64,000 nt of DNA from Trichaptum fuscoviolaceum (GCA_910574455.1 CAJSYZ010000008.1:1428707-1492706), one strand, 5' to 3'. Numbered from the stretch's first letter, positions 1 to 11,604 are shown. A program made the numbers and translations. The notes: generated by a model from the letters alone, not told the origin.

Positions 1-438
1 ACGAGATGACCACGTTACCATACATCATCAAGTTCGCTATAGAGTGCCACGATCTACAGACAATCGCTACATTCCGGAGATGTCGGTTGGTTGTAGTGAT
101 CTTTGGTGTACGCCACAAATATAAGCCTGTAGACGATTGAGACAGATATCCAAAGATGATGAATAGCAGTTCGGGAGGGAGATGCGCAGCGGTGGACGTT
201 TGTTTCTGCACTCTCCGCTTTCCAAGAGTACTGAACACAGGAAAGAAACATTTGTTAAATATTATCACGCCAGTGCCATGATTACACACCTTATTGATTG
301 GATTAGTTCCTTCACAACATTCGTGGGTAAAGACGTCAATTTTCGCCTTTCATGCTCGTTTCGTGATAAACAGTCATCTTCAGTGGGTCCAGCTTCGAGC
401 TTTTCGACAGGAGCGATTGCTGAGGTTGATCTAGCCAT
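1..438 (-). CDS. F-box domain protein, 3' part outside window
   Basis: The start methionine is at 438; exons are 290-438 and 1-230, with a GT..AG intron between them (phase 2). The frame is still open at the window edge, so only about the first 125 residues are seen. A polar N-terminal segment of about 50 residues is followed by an F-box core beginning HLPPELLFIIFGYLSQ, then a conserved VCRSWHSIA stretch typical of F-box proteins of Agaricomycetes. Such proteins usually recruit substrates to SCF ubiquitin ligases through Skp1. No substrate-binding repeats are visible because the gene is cut off. The family call is firm from the F-box; the target is unknown. Confidence 0.75.
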
Positions 439-1068
439 AAGAAGTCTATAACCTTTGTGAGTAAGGGCAGGAGATGAAGGCAAAAAGGAGAGCATACCTC
501 TTAAATTTATATAGCGACAGTCCTGCGCCTTCAATGTTGTAGTCACTCAACAAGAATTGATAATGGATGCTGTGGTTACGGTGTCTGTCCACAGTTGTTA
601 CACTGCCTCCTGGTGATATCCCGAGTCTATAAGTAGCTTTAGAAGGCAGCCAAATGCCCAAAGGCTGTAATCGCCTTTGCTCCGATAGCTATGTGTACTT
701 GGAAGAAGGTGTCGCACACTGCTTTCAAGTTGATGTCCCTATCTTGTATGCTTCCTTGTACACGAGTATGCGCGGACGCCCACTTCCGCCCAATCGTGAT
801 CAGGTACACAGGATTTGCAAACAAGTCAAACTTGAGAGAGTAACGACTGGTGTAGAAGGCGGTGAAGAAGACGAAAGGCCCAGCAAAGGTGGCGAATGCA
901 GTGAGGCCGATTGTCATTGGCAATACTGCGTCGGGGTTACAGGGTTGCTATTTTTAGCCTAATAATGCAAAGTGGCTATCCACACGAAATATATAACAAA
1001 AGCACAAGACCACTCAGGATGTAATTCATACAAGTATATAGCAACTGCGGACTAAACATTTGAGTGCA
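439..1068. other. Intergenic stretch with one unresolved minus-strand ORF
   Basis: This lies between the starts/ends of the F-box gene and the DUF6533 gene. On the minus strand at 639-923 there is a 94-codon ORF with one hydrophobic stretch (IGLTAFATFAGPFVFFTAF). I do not recognise it and found no convincing splice partner, so I do not call it a gene. It may be promoter or UTR sequence of the F-box gene, or a relic exon of another membrane protein. Confidence 0.35.
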
Positions 1069-2897
1069 TCATGCGGTCATAGAGCGGACAGTAGTATCAT
1101 TATTCCTCCCAAACCTTAGCACGCTCATGATTACACTCTGTGACGAAAACCGGGAAGGTTCGAGAGCATTGATCGACTCATGCGCACCACGCAGGCGCAG
1201 CATCAGGCGATTACATAGCACACCATGTAGTACGGATTGTGGACTAGATGAAGATGGTAAAGCCTTAGAAAGAAGTTTTAATCATGAGGTGAAATAATAT
1301 AACGATGCAACGCACATAAGTACTACTCCATTCAGCTGAATCTGCGCATAGAATGAGTTATTGATCAAAGGAAGAAGAGGTGTGCACAAATACCGGTGCA
1401 AGCCTTATTACGATAAGATTCATCACAGATGTCGCTGTTGACAAGTTAGTTACCCAAAAACTACATGTATGACGGGGGTAACTTTGGAACCTACCAATGA
1501 TACAAACGTAATAGAAAATTCCTTGAAGAGCAGAGATTTTAGATGGGAGTAGATAGCAGACGAAGGAAGCAACACACCATCTCTGTATAGCCTGTTGAGC
1601 AAGCGCAGCTCGCTTTGTTGCGCTAAGGAAGCATCAGCAAGGGCCTTAGGAGCGACATTGGACTATACCCACAGTGTTGATATATTTTGATAAGGAGCAA
1701 GGAGAGAGCGACTTTCGAAGTAGATTTGTTTGGTTTCTTGTTGGACAGGACGGAAAAGGCTCACGAGTCTCAAGAGCAATTAGGACGACCAGATTAATCC
1801 AGACAATGCGACTCTGAAAGAGCAAATAGCAACCGGTTTGGAATAGATGTAGCCCTGATGCTGAAGAGCGTGGTTTGATCAGAAATTTGAAATATGTATG
1901 GGGTGGGGGGCAATATTCTTACGCGTAGTGTGCATGCTATATCTGAAGACCATATAGGCACAGAACACAATTCCTGACTGTGGTGCGAAATCAGTCAGCT
2001 TCGCCGAGTACACCTTGCTGGGTGGCACGCACCCCGAGTGTTGAGACAATGATAGCGAGGACAGCTCGACTACATTCCCATACGACATATGCCCTCATCA
2101 GCAAGATGACTAGAGAAAAGGGATGTCAAATTATCATGCATCATGAAAGGAATACAGAAATAGGGTTGCTCACACTCTGCGATGACATATTCCGCATAGG
2201 CGAAGACTGTGATGGCTGGTTTTAGCCAACAATCTTGCCTGGGCAAATTTCAATAGCAGACTCACCTCCACCAGCGACAAACATGATCTTGCACGTCTAA
2301 AATTCGGATCAGCAAACGTCTAGCATCCCGATCTAGAACTCAGGAAACAAACCTCATCAGATGGGTTTGGTATGTAGACTGTAAATGAGGTCTGAGCTCC
2401 TGCCTTGACTCACACTAATTGCGAGGTTACTCACGATAAGTTCCAGTGGAGATAATCGTCGTAAAGAACGGCAGGTATCTGTTGATGATGAATACGCACT
2501 TCCCCAGCGAACGTCGGCTTGGCCATACAAGTCGAATCTGTAAGGTTCAGTACCTTGAACGCCAGATTCATCAGACTGAAAGCTCACTTCATCCTCAAGC
2601 AGAACGAAATAGTCATAAAGCTAGGACGGACAAGGAAGATTAGAGTAATGAAGCTTGGGAAGATGAATGTCGTTTCTTACCATGAGAGCAAGTGTTGCAA
2701 CTATGACCATTGATGTAAGTAAAGTATCGAGATAATTGTTCACCCTTCGACGTACGGCAGGTATACTAACAATCGATATATCAGCATCCATTGAACCAGC
2801 ATAATCGAGGCCAAATAATACTCACTCTAACGACTAGGTCGTACTTTACGTCTGTCTCGAGGTCGGTGAGACCCAGTGGAGTCGGTGAATCAGCCAT
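1069..2897 (-). CDS. DUF6533-family multi-pass membrane protein, 15 exons
   Basis: Hand-spliced from 15 exons: 1069-1263, 1394-1434, 1495-1521, 1578-1622, 1673-1711, 1765-1854, 1923-1977, 2033-2109, 2174-2206, 2266-2296, 2353-2378, 2435-2537, 2588-2620, 2681-2765 and 2845-2897. They total 933 nt, 310 residues. The product shows the family pattern: a helix before LYDYFVLLEDEIRLVWPS, then INRYLPF, a CKIMFVAGG segment, an ILLMRAYVVW helix, the YRDGIFYYVCII segment and a final VLHGVLCNRLMLRLRG. Seven hydrophobic segments are plausible. The function of this large Agaricomycete family is unknown. The first donor (GTACGA at 2844) is the weakest junction; all others are standard. Confidence 0.72.
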
Positions 2898-4277
2898 GCT
2901 GAATTGCTTGTGGACCAAATGCTGGCAAGATATATATCAGTAGTCCTCAATATAATACCCGGCGGATCAATCAATAGTTAAGAATATTCTCGAGCTGATG
3001 CCAGGGTGGCTTAAAGAATCAACGAGTGGAGCCAAACTCAGATTGTGTTTTCCTCGAAGCAGACCTATGAGAGGCAAGAATAGGCGTTTATCAAGAGGAG
3101 GTTGATAGATGCGAACAGCAAGTTGGCGCCAGAAAAGTCAAGGACCAATCGTCGAACGACGAGAGGAGCTCTTTCGTCGAGATGAAGTACAGATATCAGA
3201 GATACACCCTACTTTCGGCTGCACCCAAGAGGACGAATAGACACACAGCGAGACGGAGGTTTCAAACTCGTGAAAGTATCAAGCCCGGACGATCTAGATC
3301 CTTTGTCCTGTCCTTCTGAATTCTACGACGTGAGCTCAGCTTTGCAGTGATTAAGGAAGAAGAGAACGAACCTTATGATCCATTGTATCCGTGAGACAGA
3401 GAGGAAAGAGCCGTCCAATCAGCGCTGATGTATGGGTGTGTAAAGGAGTGGATACAGTGTCAGGATACCAAGTTCTGAAGATAGAATGGGTTTTGAAATC
3501 GCAGTCTGAGGGATAAAGTTGGCAAAGAAGCAAGCTGGTGGTGATTATCGGGTTCGAAAGGTGGAGCTTCATGCTCAGGAGTAGATGGCTGAGGAAGAGG
3601 GAGGCAGGTGAGTCACAAGCTGGAGCTTATAGTAACCTCCAACGAGATAACAAACTTGCAGACAACTCTCTTTAACGATCTGTGTGTTAGTACCAGCTAC
3701 AAGTCTCACATAGCATTTTAGTCGACCATGCAAGTGTAGGTAGAAGGGTTGATCGTGCAAATAAACTTTGGCTTCGGTCTATGGTGAGGTCTTCTTGCAA
3801 TGGAGCAACAAACATCAGATAGTCATGTGCCCTCACCAAGTGTGATGCATCCAAAGTTTGAGGTGCACCGTGACAAGAAAAGAAGATACAGCATTCCAGG
3901 TCCGAAGTGCTGGCAGTGCATCATTTCTCAGCGTCTTTTTGAGAGGGAAAAGACTTTCGAATTTGACTCAGAGCCTACATGAAAGTAGTACAGCCTTTTC
4001 GCCGATGATAGAAATATTATGAGAGACATAGGAGGTATGGATGGTTGTAGCGAAACTTCACATTGAAGGCGACGGTTTTGAACTTTTACTTCAAGGGCGG
4101 TGGCAGTGATCATGACTCAGCATCTCAGAGAACTTTCAAGTTCCAGTTGCTCGCACAGCCACCCTGAGTGGTGCCGACGCACTGGCAGGTTCTAATATCT
4201 TCCCTCGACGATCTCGAAACAACGCATTTACTCTGGACCTCCTGCAGCTGCTCAGCAACGACGCCACCGTTAGGAAG
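2898..4277. other. 1.4 kb without a recognisable gene
   Basis: Only short ORFs without family resemblance occur (for example 3800-3982 plus and 3351-3572 minus), and none could be joined into a convincing spliced frame. The segment probably holds the divergent upstream regions of the DUF6533 gene (minus) and Sde2 (plus). Confidence 0.4.
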
Positions 4278-5256
4278 ATGTTGACAACGCTCCTTATTTC
4301 GTCGTTCCCGCCTTTTCCTACGCTCACCCTCACACTTCCTTCAGACACACCCGTGTCCGACATCCCGTCACATTTGCCAGCTTACTTCCCCACGTTCGGA
4401 AAAGGCGACTTGTATCTCAGCCTACCCTCTGGTGTCCTAACTCTTGACTCGAAACCTATCAGCTCCCTCTGCCTCGGAAACGACTCCAGCAATGATAACG
4501 AATCGCATGGAGATGTTGGCGAGCTCGCAAGCCGTTTAGTCACTTTGCGGTTGACTCCTCGTCTACGTGGTGGGAAGGGTGGCTTTGGTTCGCAGCTACG
4601 TGCAGCTGGTGGTCGTATGAGCAGCCAGAAGACAAACAATAACGATTCGTGCCGAGACCTCAATGGACGGAGACTGTCGACAATCAAAGAGGCGAAGGCG
4701 TACGCTCATTCTACTTCAATCATTCCTTTGCAATGCTGACACATCTTATCATCTACATTAGTCTCGCAGCATACCTGGAGAGCGAGCCGGAACGTAAGAA
4801 AGCGCAACAGGAGGCGCAGAAGGCAAAGCTTGAGCGCCTTGAGCGTAAACTAGGCATCGCGCCTGGTGAAAAGGGAAAGGAGAAGGAGGAAACCAGCGCA
4901 GGTGTTAAGAGGCGTTTTGATGACACCGAGTACATCGAGCAGAGCCGAGAAATCGTTGATTCAGTGAAGAATGCTGTTGCCGCAGGTGCGTTCATTCCCT
5001 CTTTTCACTATCGAAAGGCGAGGAAACTAAACTCTCATCAGGTCTTTTAAAGAAAAAGAAGAAAGCGAAGATATCTCCGTCCCCGGATGCGCAGTCCTCG
5101 TCGGAAGCAAAGTTGGAGGTCTCCACGAAGCCTGCTGAAGAGACTGAATCGTTGACGGAAAAAGGAGCGGAAATCGTGGAGTCAGTGTTGGAGTCACCTG
5201 CTACAGCTCCCGTTGTAGCTGTTGCTGCAGCTTCCCTTGCTGCTGTTGGGGCTTGA
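4278..5256 (+). CDS. sde2: Sde2 homologue, ubiquitin-like precursor of a splicing factor
   Basis: Exons 4278-4699, 4762-4985 and 5042-5256 give 286 residues. The N-terminal ubiquitin-like fold (about residues 1-99) ends in Gly-Gly before Lys-Gly-Gly (residues 98-102, LRGGKGG), the cleavage signature of Sde2. It is followed by the family hallmark GGRMSSQKTNNNDSCRDLNG and a Lys/Glu-rich helical region. In fission yeast Sde2 is processed by the deubiquitinases Ubp5 and Ubp15, and the Lys-initiated C-terminal part joins the spliceosome to promote excision of selected introns. Human SDE2 also acts in replication stress. The start was chosen because MLTTLLISSFPPFPTL begins the ubiquitin-like fold. 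Very sure of the family; the role is inferred from homologues. Confidence 0.95.
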
Positions 5257-5424
5257 TTCTTGACTTTTTCCTGCAGATGGTTTGCGCGTGTATTATATTA
5301 TATGTATTGATTGTACAAGAGCAAGAAAGCGTTAGCTATAACAACATTTCAAACTGACATGTAAACGGATGTCGGGACAGGCATAACAAAGCTGTGAAAA
5401 ACGACGGGATAGTGCTACATCTTA

Positions 5425-6556
5425 TCACTGAATCTTCTTCCTTTCACCCGATCCATAGACCAACGTATCAATATACTCCTTTTTGCCCTGGAGTTGTAAG
5501 AGCCAGCCCCAAACAGGCGTCAGGAACGGCACAAACATAGCAACACGGCTTTTGTACGCCTTGTACATGACTGGATATTTGCTCTCGCTGATACTTTCCG
5601 TGAAAATTGTTGACGAGAAGAACAGCATACACAGTGCCAAGGGTGGGATCAAGCTCGCGAGGGGAGTGATGTTGCCGTGCTCAAGCTTCGGAAGATTTGG
5701 CGAAGCGAGGATCGGGAAGAACGCCTGGAGGAACCAAAACGTCTGTTCGCAAGCGAAGTTCGGGTGCCGGCTCCAAGCCCAGAGTCCGCGTGTGCAGAAT
5801 CCACGCTGCACGTCCTCTTGCGTCCACTGGATGCGCGCTCCAGGCCACTCATTTTCGTTGTACACTCCCGTGTGCTTATGTGTCTGGTAAGAGAATTGTT
5901 GGTTGTCGGCGGTGAACTCAATTGCAAGTGTAAGCAAAGAGAGGAAGGCTAGGACGTAGTCGGACGGCTGTAATCCGCGTTGCGCTACGGGAATGATGGC
6001 AGCATTGTGTGTTGGAACAGCAAGCATGAAAAGGAGGATGTTTTGAATGAAGGAGATGAAGGTAAAGTTCACGATTTGGAATAGCCAGGTAGGCAATTTA
6101 GCGCGCAGCACTTCCCAGCGGTAGTCCTCTTCCTTGCTACGAGAGTTAAATAAATCGTTTAGAAATAGGAAACGAGCAAGGTGCTAGAGTTGCTTACAAG
6201 CTAAATAGACCCCTGCGCCATGTATTATAGCTCAAGCGAGCCATCCAGATGAGTTGCAAAACCAACATCAACTGCGTCCGAGGATTTCCTTCATTCAACA
6301 AAGTCCTGTCCAACTCCTTTGGCGAGTAAGGGTACAAAGGCACTGGCGATTCAAACGGCCACCAAGGCAGGAATGCATAGTATGCAGTGTATATAACTGG
6401 TAAGAACGTCCACAGGCGATCGACTTGCGAGACGTTGCCAGTGATTATGGAGAGAACATAGGTGATGAGGGACGTGTAAAAGCAGAACTTCACGGGCCAC
6501 TGGAACGTCAGAGGAATTCCAGCTTTCATAGCTGATAGGGTAGGCAGAGTTGACAT
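5425..6556 (-). CDS. DUF1295 multi-pass membrane protein (steroid 5-alpha-reductase-like fold)
   Basis: Exons 5425-6136 and 6198-6556 encode 356 residues. Exon 1 begins at MSTLPTLSAM; an in-frame upstream extension to 6703 has no family match and is rich in Arg/Gln, so it was left out. Five to seven hydrophobic helices surround the family motifs KEEDYRWEVLR, NQQFSYQTHK, FCTRGLWAWSRHPNFACEQ and KYPVMYKAYKSRVAMFVP. DUF1295 proteins resemble the C-terminal domain of 3-oxo-5-alpha-steroid 4-dehydrogenases and isoprenylcysteine methyltransferases, so an NAD(P)H- or SAM-dependent membrane reaction is possible, but the substrate is unknown. It is convergent with Sde2 (168 bp between stops). Confidence 0.9.
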
Positions 6557-6659
6557 GCTATATGTTTTGATGGGTGCTCGAATATGAGCTTGTCGTTGAT
6601 GTTGTTGTCGTCGTCGTTGCCGTCGTTGTCTTCTTTGTCGAAGGTGGGATGCGAACGAA

Positions 6660-6745
6660 CACCAATTCCAAAGCCTGAGGTGCGTGTCGGCGTGAGACGT
6701 CATTGACTCCGGGACCCCGAAACTTCAAGTTGAAGCGCATCATGA
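6660..6745 (+). repeat. Direct repeat, left copy flanking the TPS1 locus
   Basis: This segment shares with 9905-9992 the order ACGTCATT, then CGGGACCCCG, then AACTTCAAGTTGAAG, in the same orientation, with weaker similarity extending to the left. It lies in the upstream region of the DUF1295 gene. The two copies bracket TPS1 and its ARV1-like fragment. Confidence 0.6.
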
Positions 6746-7189
6746 TCGAGACCCGGGAGCATGAACTTGAACTTTGCAATCATCACAATTCTTCCTAACA
6801 ATCACTTCTTTTTGCTCCCGAGTTAAAAGATTAATTTTGAAGGTTCTTTATACTCTCTCTCGAAGTCGCAATGACTCAAAGAATTGTGGGGTTGATCGTG
6901 GGCTCATGGGGAAACATGAAATTCTCAACAGTGCGCCGCTCAACATGTCCTGAAGTCTGCCAGCGGTTCGTCAATTCTGATACCCAACCAAGTACATACG
7001 AAATTTCCAATAAAACCATAAGATGATTTATCAGATGCGACCGGACGCTATCCTCGCCTGCAATTCGACGCCAGATGATTATGGGTGAAATTGAACTTCT
7101 TCAACGGTCTAGTGCAAAGTGAGCATCTTTGAACAAGTTCTATACTAGTAAGCCTAAACCATCACATGCCTGACACTTTTGTTATCATT

Positions 7190-7440
7190 TCACACAATGT
7201 CTGGCCATTTAGTGATCCGCGGTGTTCTTGACGGTATGGCCGCAGTATTTGGTCTTCGGGAAGACATTGTACTGCTTACTTGTATATCGAATGACTTACG
7301 CCGTCTATTCGTCGCCAATATGTCCTACTATGCGAAAGGCGCTCAAGTTATTGATAGAACTGACAAGGTGAGCAATATAGATCATTATCACCACTTTGCT
7401 CAATGCTTGGGCTAGAAGAACAATCTGAGCGAGATGTAAT
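7190..7440 (+). pseudogene. ARV1-derived 3' fragment beside TPS1
   Basis: The plus-strand frame reads LVIRGVLDGMAAVFGLR, which matches the VIRNVLGGMAAGFGLR segment of the intact ARV1 gene at 52.5-53.9 kb. A later piece (LFVANM) matches its last exon (TFVANL). The region between, including the conserved VVLDIQPAFTT stretch, is missing, and no start or upstream exons remain. From about 7333 to 7440 the sequence also matches the inverse of 52085-52210. It is a passenger remnant of a TPS-ARV1 duplication, not a functional gene. Confidence 0.7.
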
Positions 7441-7587
7441 CCTTTTCGATGCGATTTTATCATCACAAGTTATCATGAACATTTATATCTACAACAAGAA
7501 GCTAAATTTTTAATCACCCTATTCTCTGCATCAAATAATAATGTAAGTTAAACAAAGCCCTTTGAGTAGTGACAGGACTGACCTCAA

Positions 7588-8671
7588 CTATTTGATAGTT
7601 ACTTTCAGAGTCTTTTTAATCTCCTCATGTCTTCCTCCGAAATACCTCTCGGAATCAAACGACCACGCTAGATTGGCGCTTACCCACTGCTCGGCCCCGT
7701 GCAAGTATTTCTCCACCATTATATCGATTTCGGAACCAAAGGAGCGAATGTGGCCTTTAGCTTGCATGTATGTCTGCAGGAGCTCCTTGAACTTCGTTTC
7801 TGTCCAATTAGCTGCTTCTTGCATGCTAAGCCCCTTCGTTCTCATCAGGATTTGGATGACATTGTTTCCATCTAGGTGCTCTTCGTGCTCAACAGCATAC
7901 GAATATAGATCCTAACCCTAGTGTTAAAAATAGAAGAGTTTTGCAAGTTACGTGCCCATACGTACATTTGCTACGCAAATCATGTCGTTCGCGCTATCAA
8001 CGCAAGTCACGAATTTTTTGTCTTCAAAAACATAATCGGGAAGCTCGAACCCCATGGCATACTCGAAAAGGTCGAAGCATGGCTTGACACCTCCGTTGTC
8101 CCGCCTGTGGAGAATGTACTCTTCGACCTCGTAGACGACGTCCTTAGATCGCAACTTGACTTCATCGACGACTGTACTGAAATACTCAGCGCAGTGTTGA
8201 GTGAACCTCTTCCGACAAAGGGGCGCAGCCTTGGACATCCTCTGCATGAAACTGGGACGGGTCTGGGTATGTGTAAACCTTAGGGAGAAGTGTAGCGTAC
8301 CTGGATAGGAGGCGTGACAAGGGTGAACTATCACATTCCTGGTTGGTGAGAGCTCTTTGCAGAACATCGCCCGTCTTGCGGGCACCATCCTCATCTTGCT
8401 TGTCACTGACTTCATCCAGGATGAAAAGAACATTCACGAAGTCGACGCATGTCCTGAATTCTTCATAATCGGCATAGGAGTATGCGTATGAGGCAAGAAT
8501 CGCACCATTCCTCATGATGAAGAAAGCGCGTTTGCGGTCGGCGAAGATGTTATAGCTGTCAACCCAGTGCACAGATTCATCTGATCCTCGCTCGTGATGT
8601 GGACTTGGTGACCAGGAGAAAGGACAGATAGCGATGAGGTCAGGAAGTACAAGCTCTGAGTGGTCGGACAT
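7588..8671 (-). CDS. Sesquiterpene synthase (class I terpene cyclase), TPS1
   Basis: Exons 7588-7911, 7966-8239 and 8301-8671 give 322 residues, the usual length for basidiomycete sesquiterpene synthases of the trichodiene/protoilludene type. Mg-binding motifs are intact: DEVSD near residue 91 and the NSE motif NDLYSYAVE across the last intron. The C-terminal Arg-Tyr pair (ERYFGG) is present. The enzyme should ionise farnesyl diphosphate and cyclise it in the cytosol; the product cannot be read from sequence. The exon 2 acceptor is the second AG (GCAGAG^G), which restores frame. A TATA box lies about 41 bp upstream of the ATG. It is closely related to TPS2 at 50.9 kb, which has identical exon 1 and 2 lengths. 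Confidence 0.93.
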
Positions 8672-8711
8672 GTTATCGTCTTGATCCAAAACGATGAAGG
8701 AGACAGGTGAG

Positions 8712-8719
8712 CCTTTATA
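8712..8719 (-). promoter_or_regulatory. TATA box of TPS1
   Basis: TATAAAGG lies about 41 bp upstream of the TPS1 ATG. The same position carries CTATAAAAG in TPS2, so the core promoter was copied with the gene. Confidence 0.6.
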
Positions 8720-9420
8720 GCAAAGATGAGCAGCTGGCTTATCTAGCTTTGCAGACTTTCGGGATATACTTGTCGGAGACATTCCTAAAACAAAACCGAC
8801 GGGCTCGGACGATGTAGGAGTGTGGAGCTTGTTTGCTGCATCGAGTTTGTCAAGGCTTGTTCTGCCGGTAGAGACACGGACAAGTGGCGAATAACCTGAC
8901 AAGCGATACACAATGCAGATCTCCCCAAAACCTTGCTCCCTACTCTTCCTTACTGGGTGCAGTAGATTGAAATGCGTCAAGAGTTCACAATACGAGTGCG
9001 CATTCTTGGTCACAAGCCTTAAGACATGTGAAAGAGTCCAATATGCTTTGTGTGAAGAATTTGAAGATATTTGAGACTATCTTGACAGTAAGTAGTACCG
9101 TCCCTTTCTCTTAAAGGCGGTCATATGTGTTTTGACTAAATAAACTAATGTATTCAAAGTTTGCATACTCTACAGTTTATTGCGAATAATAGTGAATACG
9201 ATATATTCTCTTCAAGCAAGGTTCTCAAATATCGGGCTGGAGCGGTGAGCCACACGCAAATTTCTCGCTCGCGTTGACATGCTTTCATACTTTTTGATAA
9301 CCGAGGAATGTTTGGTCAACCAAATGACATCACATAACTGACAATGTCAAGGACCAGAAATAAGTTGCGACCTATCGGCTTTGGATAGGCAACTTGATTG
9401 CGGATATAGCGGAAAAATGA

Positions 9421-11059
9421 GACTTCGAGGTTGAAGAAAAAGGTCAGCTTCCTTCCACCGGTAATTACTCCTTGATCAACCTATTCGAATTCCGTCTTCA
9501 ACAACGGTGTCTTAAAGTATCTTTAAGTTGGACTTACATATGCATATATTATCATATCTTACGCTCGGCAAACTGCGAAGTACTGTAGGTCGGGCTCATG
9601 GGATTGATGTATACCAATGTGCGACGTTGCCTGACTCCCCAAGTGTAAATGGATAAGGTACAGTACACCAACCACAGAATTCCCGGAAATACCGGTGATA
9701 ACTTGAACGCCTTTAATACCCGATCATCTATGTATGTGTTCGCTAAAGTTTACTTTCCAAGATAATTTAAGAATCCGAAAGCCAGCGGAATATGTTCAAT
9801 TTTATCTATGTAATATAGTCATTATGTCACATTCTGAGCATTTCTGCCAGAAACATAAAGCCAGGCTGTCATATCTCAGACTCAGGTGAAGAAGTCCGAG
9901 CAAGGCCATTTCCAAAAAGGTACTTGTCCGCGCCGTGTCTCTGACGTCATTCAAGTTGTCTACGGGACCCCGGAACTTCAAGTTGAAGTGCACTGCGTGA
10001 ATACCAAGTTGGAGAACGCGTTTGAGATGTTGGACCCTACTACGCGGTCGCCGGCCGCTTGACCCTGCCTCCTTGTCTGACTCTTCTCAACGTCCGCGCA
10101 CCTATTCGGCGAGGCGAACTCCGTAGAACGAAAGCTGTATACAGCGTAGTCTCCGTCGCTCTCGCCGAGCTGGATTCCGTATATTAGAAGGTCTTCCTTT
10201 CGAACGGGAAAAGGCTTTATCTTCTCCAACCCGGACGCGACTGCGCTCCTCCCGCTCCCTTCAGACGCGACTCACGCGACCTCGCTGCCAACGTCTGATC
10301 GCGCCTCCCAGTATTGATGCCAAGCAGCTGAGATTGAGAGATTAGCGAAATCGTCCCGCTTTTCGGTGCCATGCAGTTGGTGGTCAATGATCTCCGATAG
10401 GTCGGTTGAGATCAACGAATCACATTCATAGAACGATGGGGCAAAGACCAACACAGTTAGTAACAGATTTATCAATCTACAGCGCATTATCGTATCTGGT
10501 GTACTCATTGAAGTTACTGTCTAGTAAATACTATCCACATTGAAGTTTCTCCGAGGCATTTCAGTTCAGATCCTTTTGCTATTTGCTAGTGAGAATCACA
10601 GTATAGTCCCCTACCAAGAGGTCTTGATGGTTCTACTGGTACTCAGCAGTTGTCGTTGGGGATGTTAGCAAGCAAAATACGATCCTGGATATCCTGCAGC
10701 TCTGTCTGACGGCCGGCATTTCAGGCGTCTCAAGCTTGTCAGTTAGGGAGGTGACCTCAGGCAGGAGTATTCTCGCATATCATACGCGGCCGCATTCACC
10801 TTACACGTCACCCCGATGAGTACGTGTTTGTAAACGATCAGCTCAGTATGATATTTTACCCCATTTCCATCACATTTTAGTCTCTTCGGCTTTGATGCGT
10901 ATGTCGGGAAGATGGTGTAGCAACTGGGCGGTGAGACTCGCATCAAAGCTGTGGGATATCGTGCAGTATGGGCTCCGCTGTATGTCGCGACCTGTTCTCG
11001 ATTTCCATTTCAACTGTCTACGACGGAGGTCCGGTGTGTTAACGGAGGACCCTACGGAC
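9421..11059. other. Gene-free stretch upstream of TPS1 and of the zinc-finger gene
   Basis: No ORF here resembles a family or splices into one (longest: 9978-10229 and 10272-10508, minus). At 9531-9549 there is a 19-bp word, AAGTTGGACTTACATATGC, whose reverse complement occurs at 45298-45316. The right copy of the TPS1-flanking direct repeat is at 9905-9992. Confidence 0.4.
9905..9992 (+). repeat. Direct repeat, right copy flanking the TPS1 locus
   Basis: Matches 6660-6745: TGACGTCATT, then CGGGACCCCG, then GAACTTCAAGTTGAAG followed by YGCA. Same orientation, 3.25 kb apart. The core CTTCAA-G-TTGAAG is a near-perfect palindrome. Confidence 0.6.
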
Positions 11060-11410
11060 AGGAATTAAACATTCAGGGTAAGTCCTTTGACCCTAAACGT
11101 TCCATAAATGGACGGTGACTAATCAGGGTCGGTCCTAATTAGGATATGGGGAGGGCCGATCGGAGGGAAAGGTGAACGACAATCAGGGTCAGGCTGCGGT
11201 TCCCTGAACGACCCTTACGCCTTCGCACCTTGCCCTTCTGAACAGGAGTCAAACAGGCTACGGTAAAGCCCTCACCGCTTCAGCATAGGGTTGCAAGGGA
11301 TGGGGAGGCATCGTCAGGGCCTCATTCCCTCACTCCTGACCTTCACACCCTCTAATCCGTCGCTTTGTTAAACTGTCCTCCGAGGAATCTTGGGGACGTA
11401 TATAAACCGC
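11060..11410 (+). promoter_or_regulatory. Upstream region of the C2H2 gene with repeated AATCAGGGTC boxes and TATA box
   Basis: AATCAGGGTC occurs at 11121 and 11181, exactly 60 bp apart, with a variant ATTCAGGGTA at 11071. A TATATAAA box at 11399-11406 precedes the start codon by about 200 bp. The spacing suggests a set of binding sites for one factor; this is inference only. Confidence 0.45.
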
Positions 11411-11604
11411 AGTGTCTGCGTTCCTGTTCTCGTTCCTGCCCAAACTGGCCCGTTCAACCGTCTATCTAACGTCCAATAATCCTCTAGAGAGAGGCAGTAC
11501 CGAACTCAAAGGGCGACCGACGATAACCGACATCCCAACCATCTGAAGAGAGAAGCAGGACTCGAGCATATTAAAACAGACGTGGAGAAGTAGAACTACG
11601 CAGG

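Larger units (their letters stand above)
7330..9420 (-). repeat. TPS duplication unit A (inverted relative to unit B)
   Basis: Read on the minus strand, this segment is colinear with 50165-52210: upstream DNA, TATA box, three TPS exons, both introns and the 3' flank. Upstream landmarks shared by both units are GCGTGTGGCTCACCG (near 9245 minus and 50300 plus) and a CAAGTTGCCTAT block. Similarity fades near 9420. Confidence 0.75.

Noticed and set aside
3800..3982. Small plus-strand ORF beginning MEQQTSDSHVPSPSV
   Set aside because: Sixty codons with no recognisable motif, no supporting splice partner and no conserved neighbour; cannot be separated from chance.
6557..6703. N-terminal extension of the DUF1295 protein
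   Set aside because: Open in frame but built of Arg/Gln runs from a CGT/TTG-rich tract; the family fold starts at MSTLPTLSAM, and part of the tract is the direct repeat.
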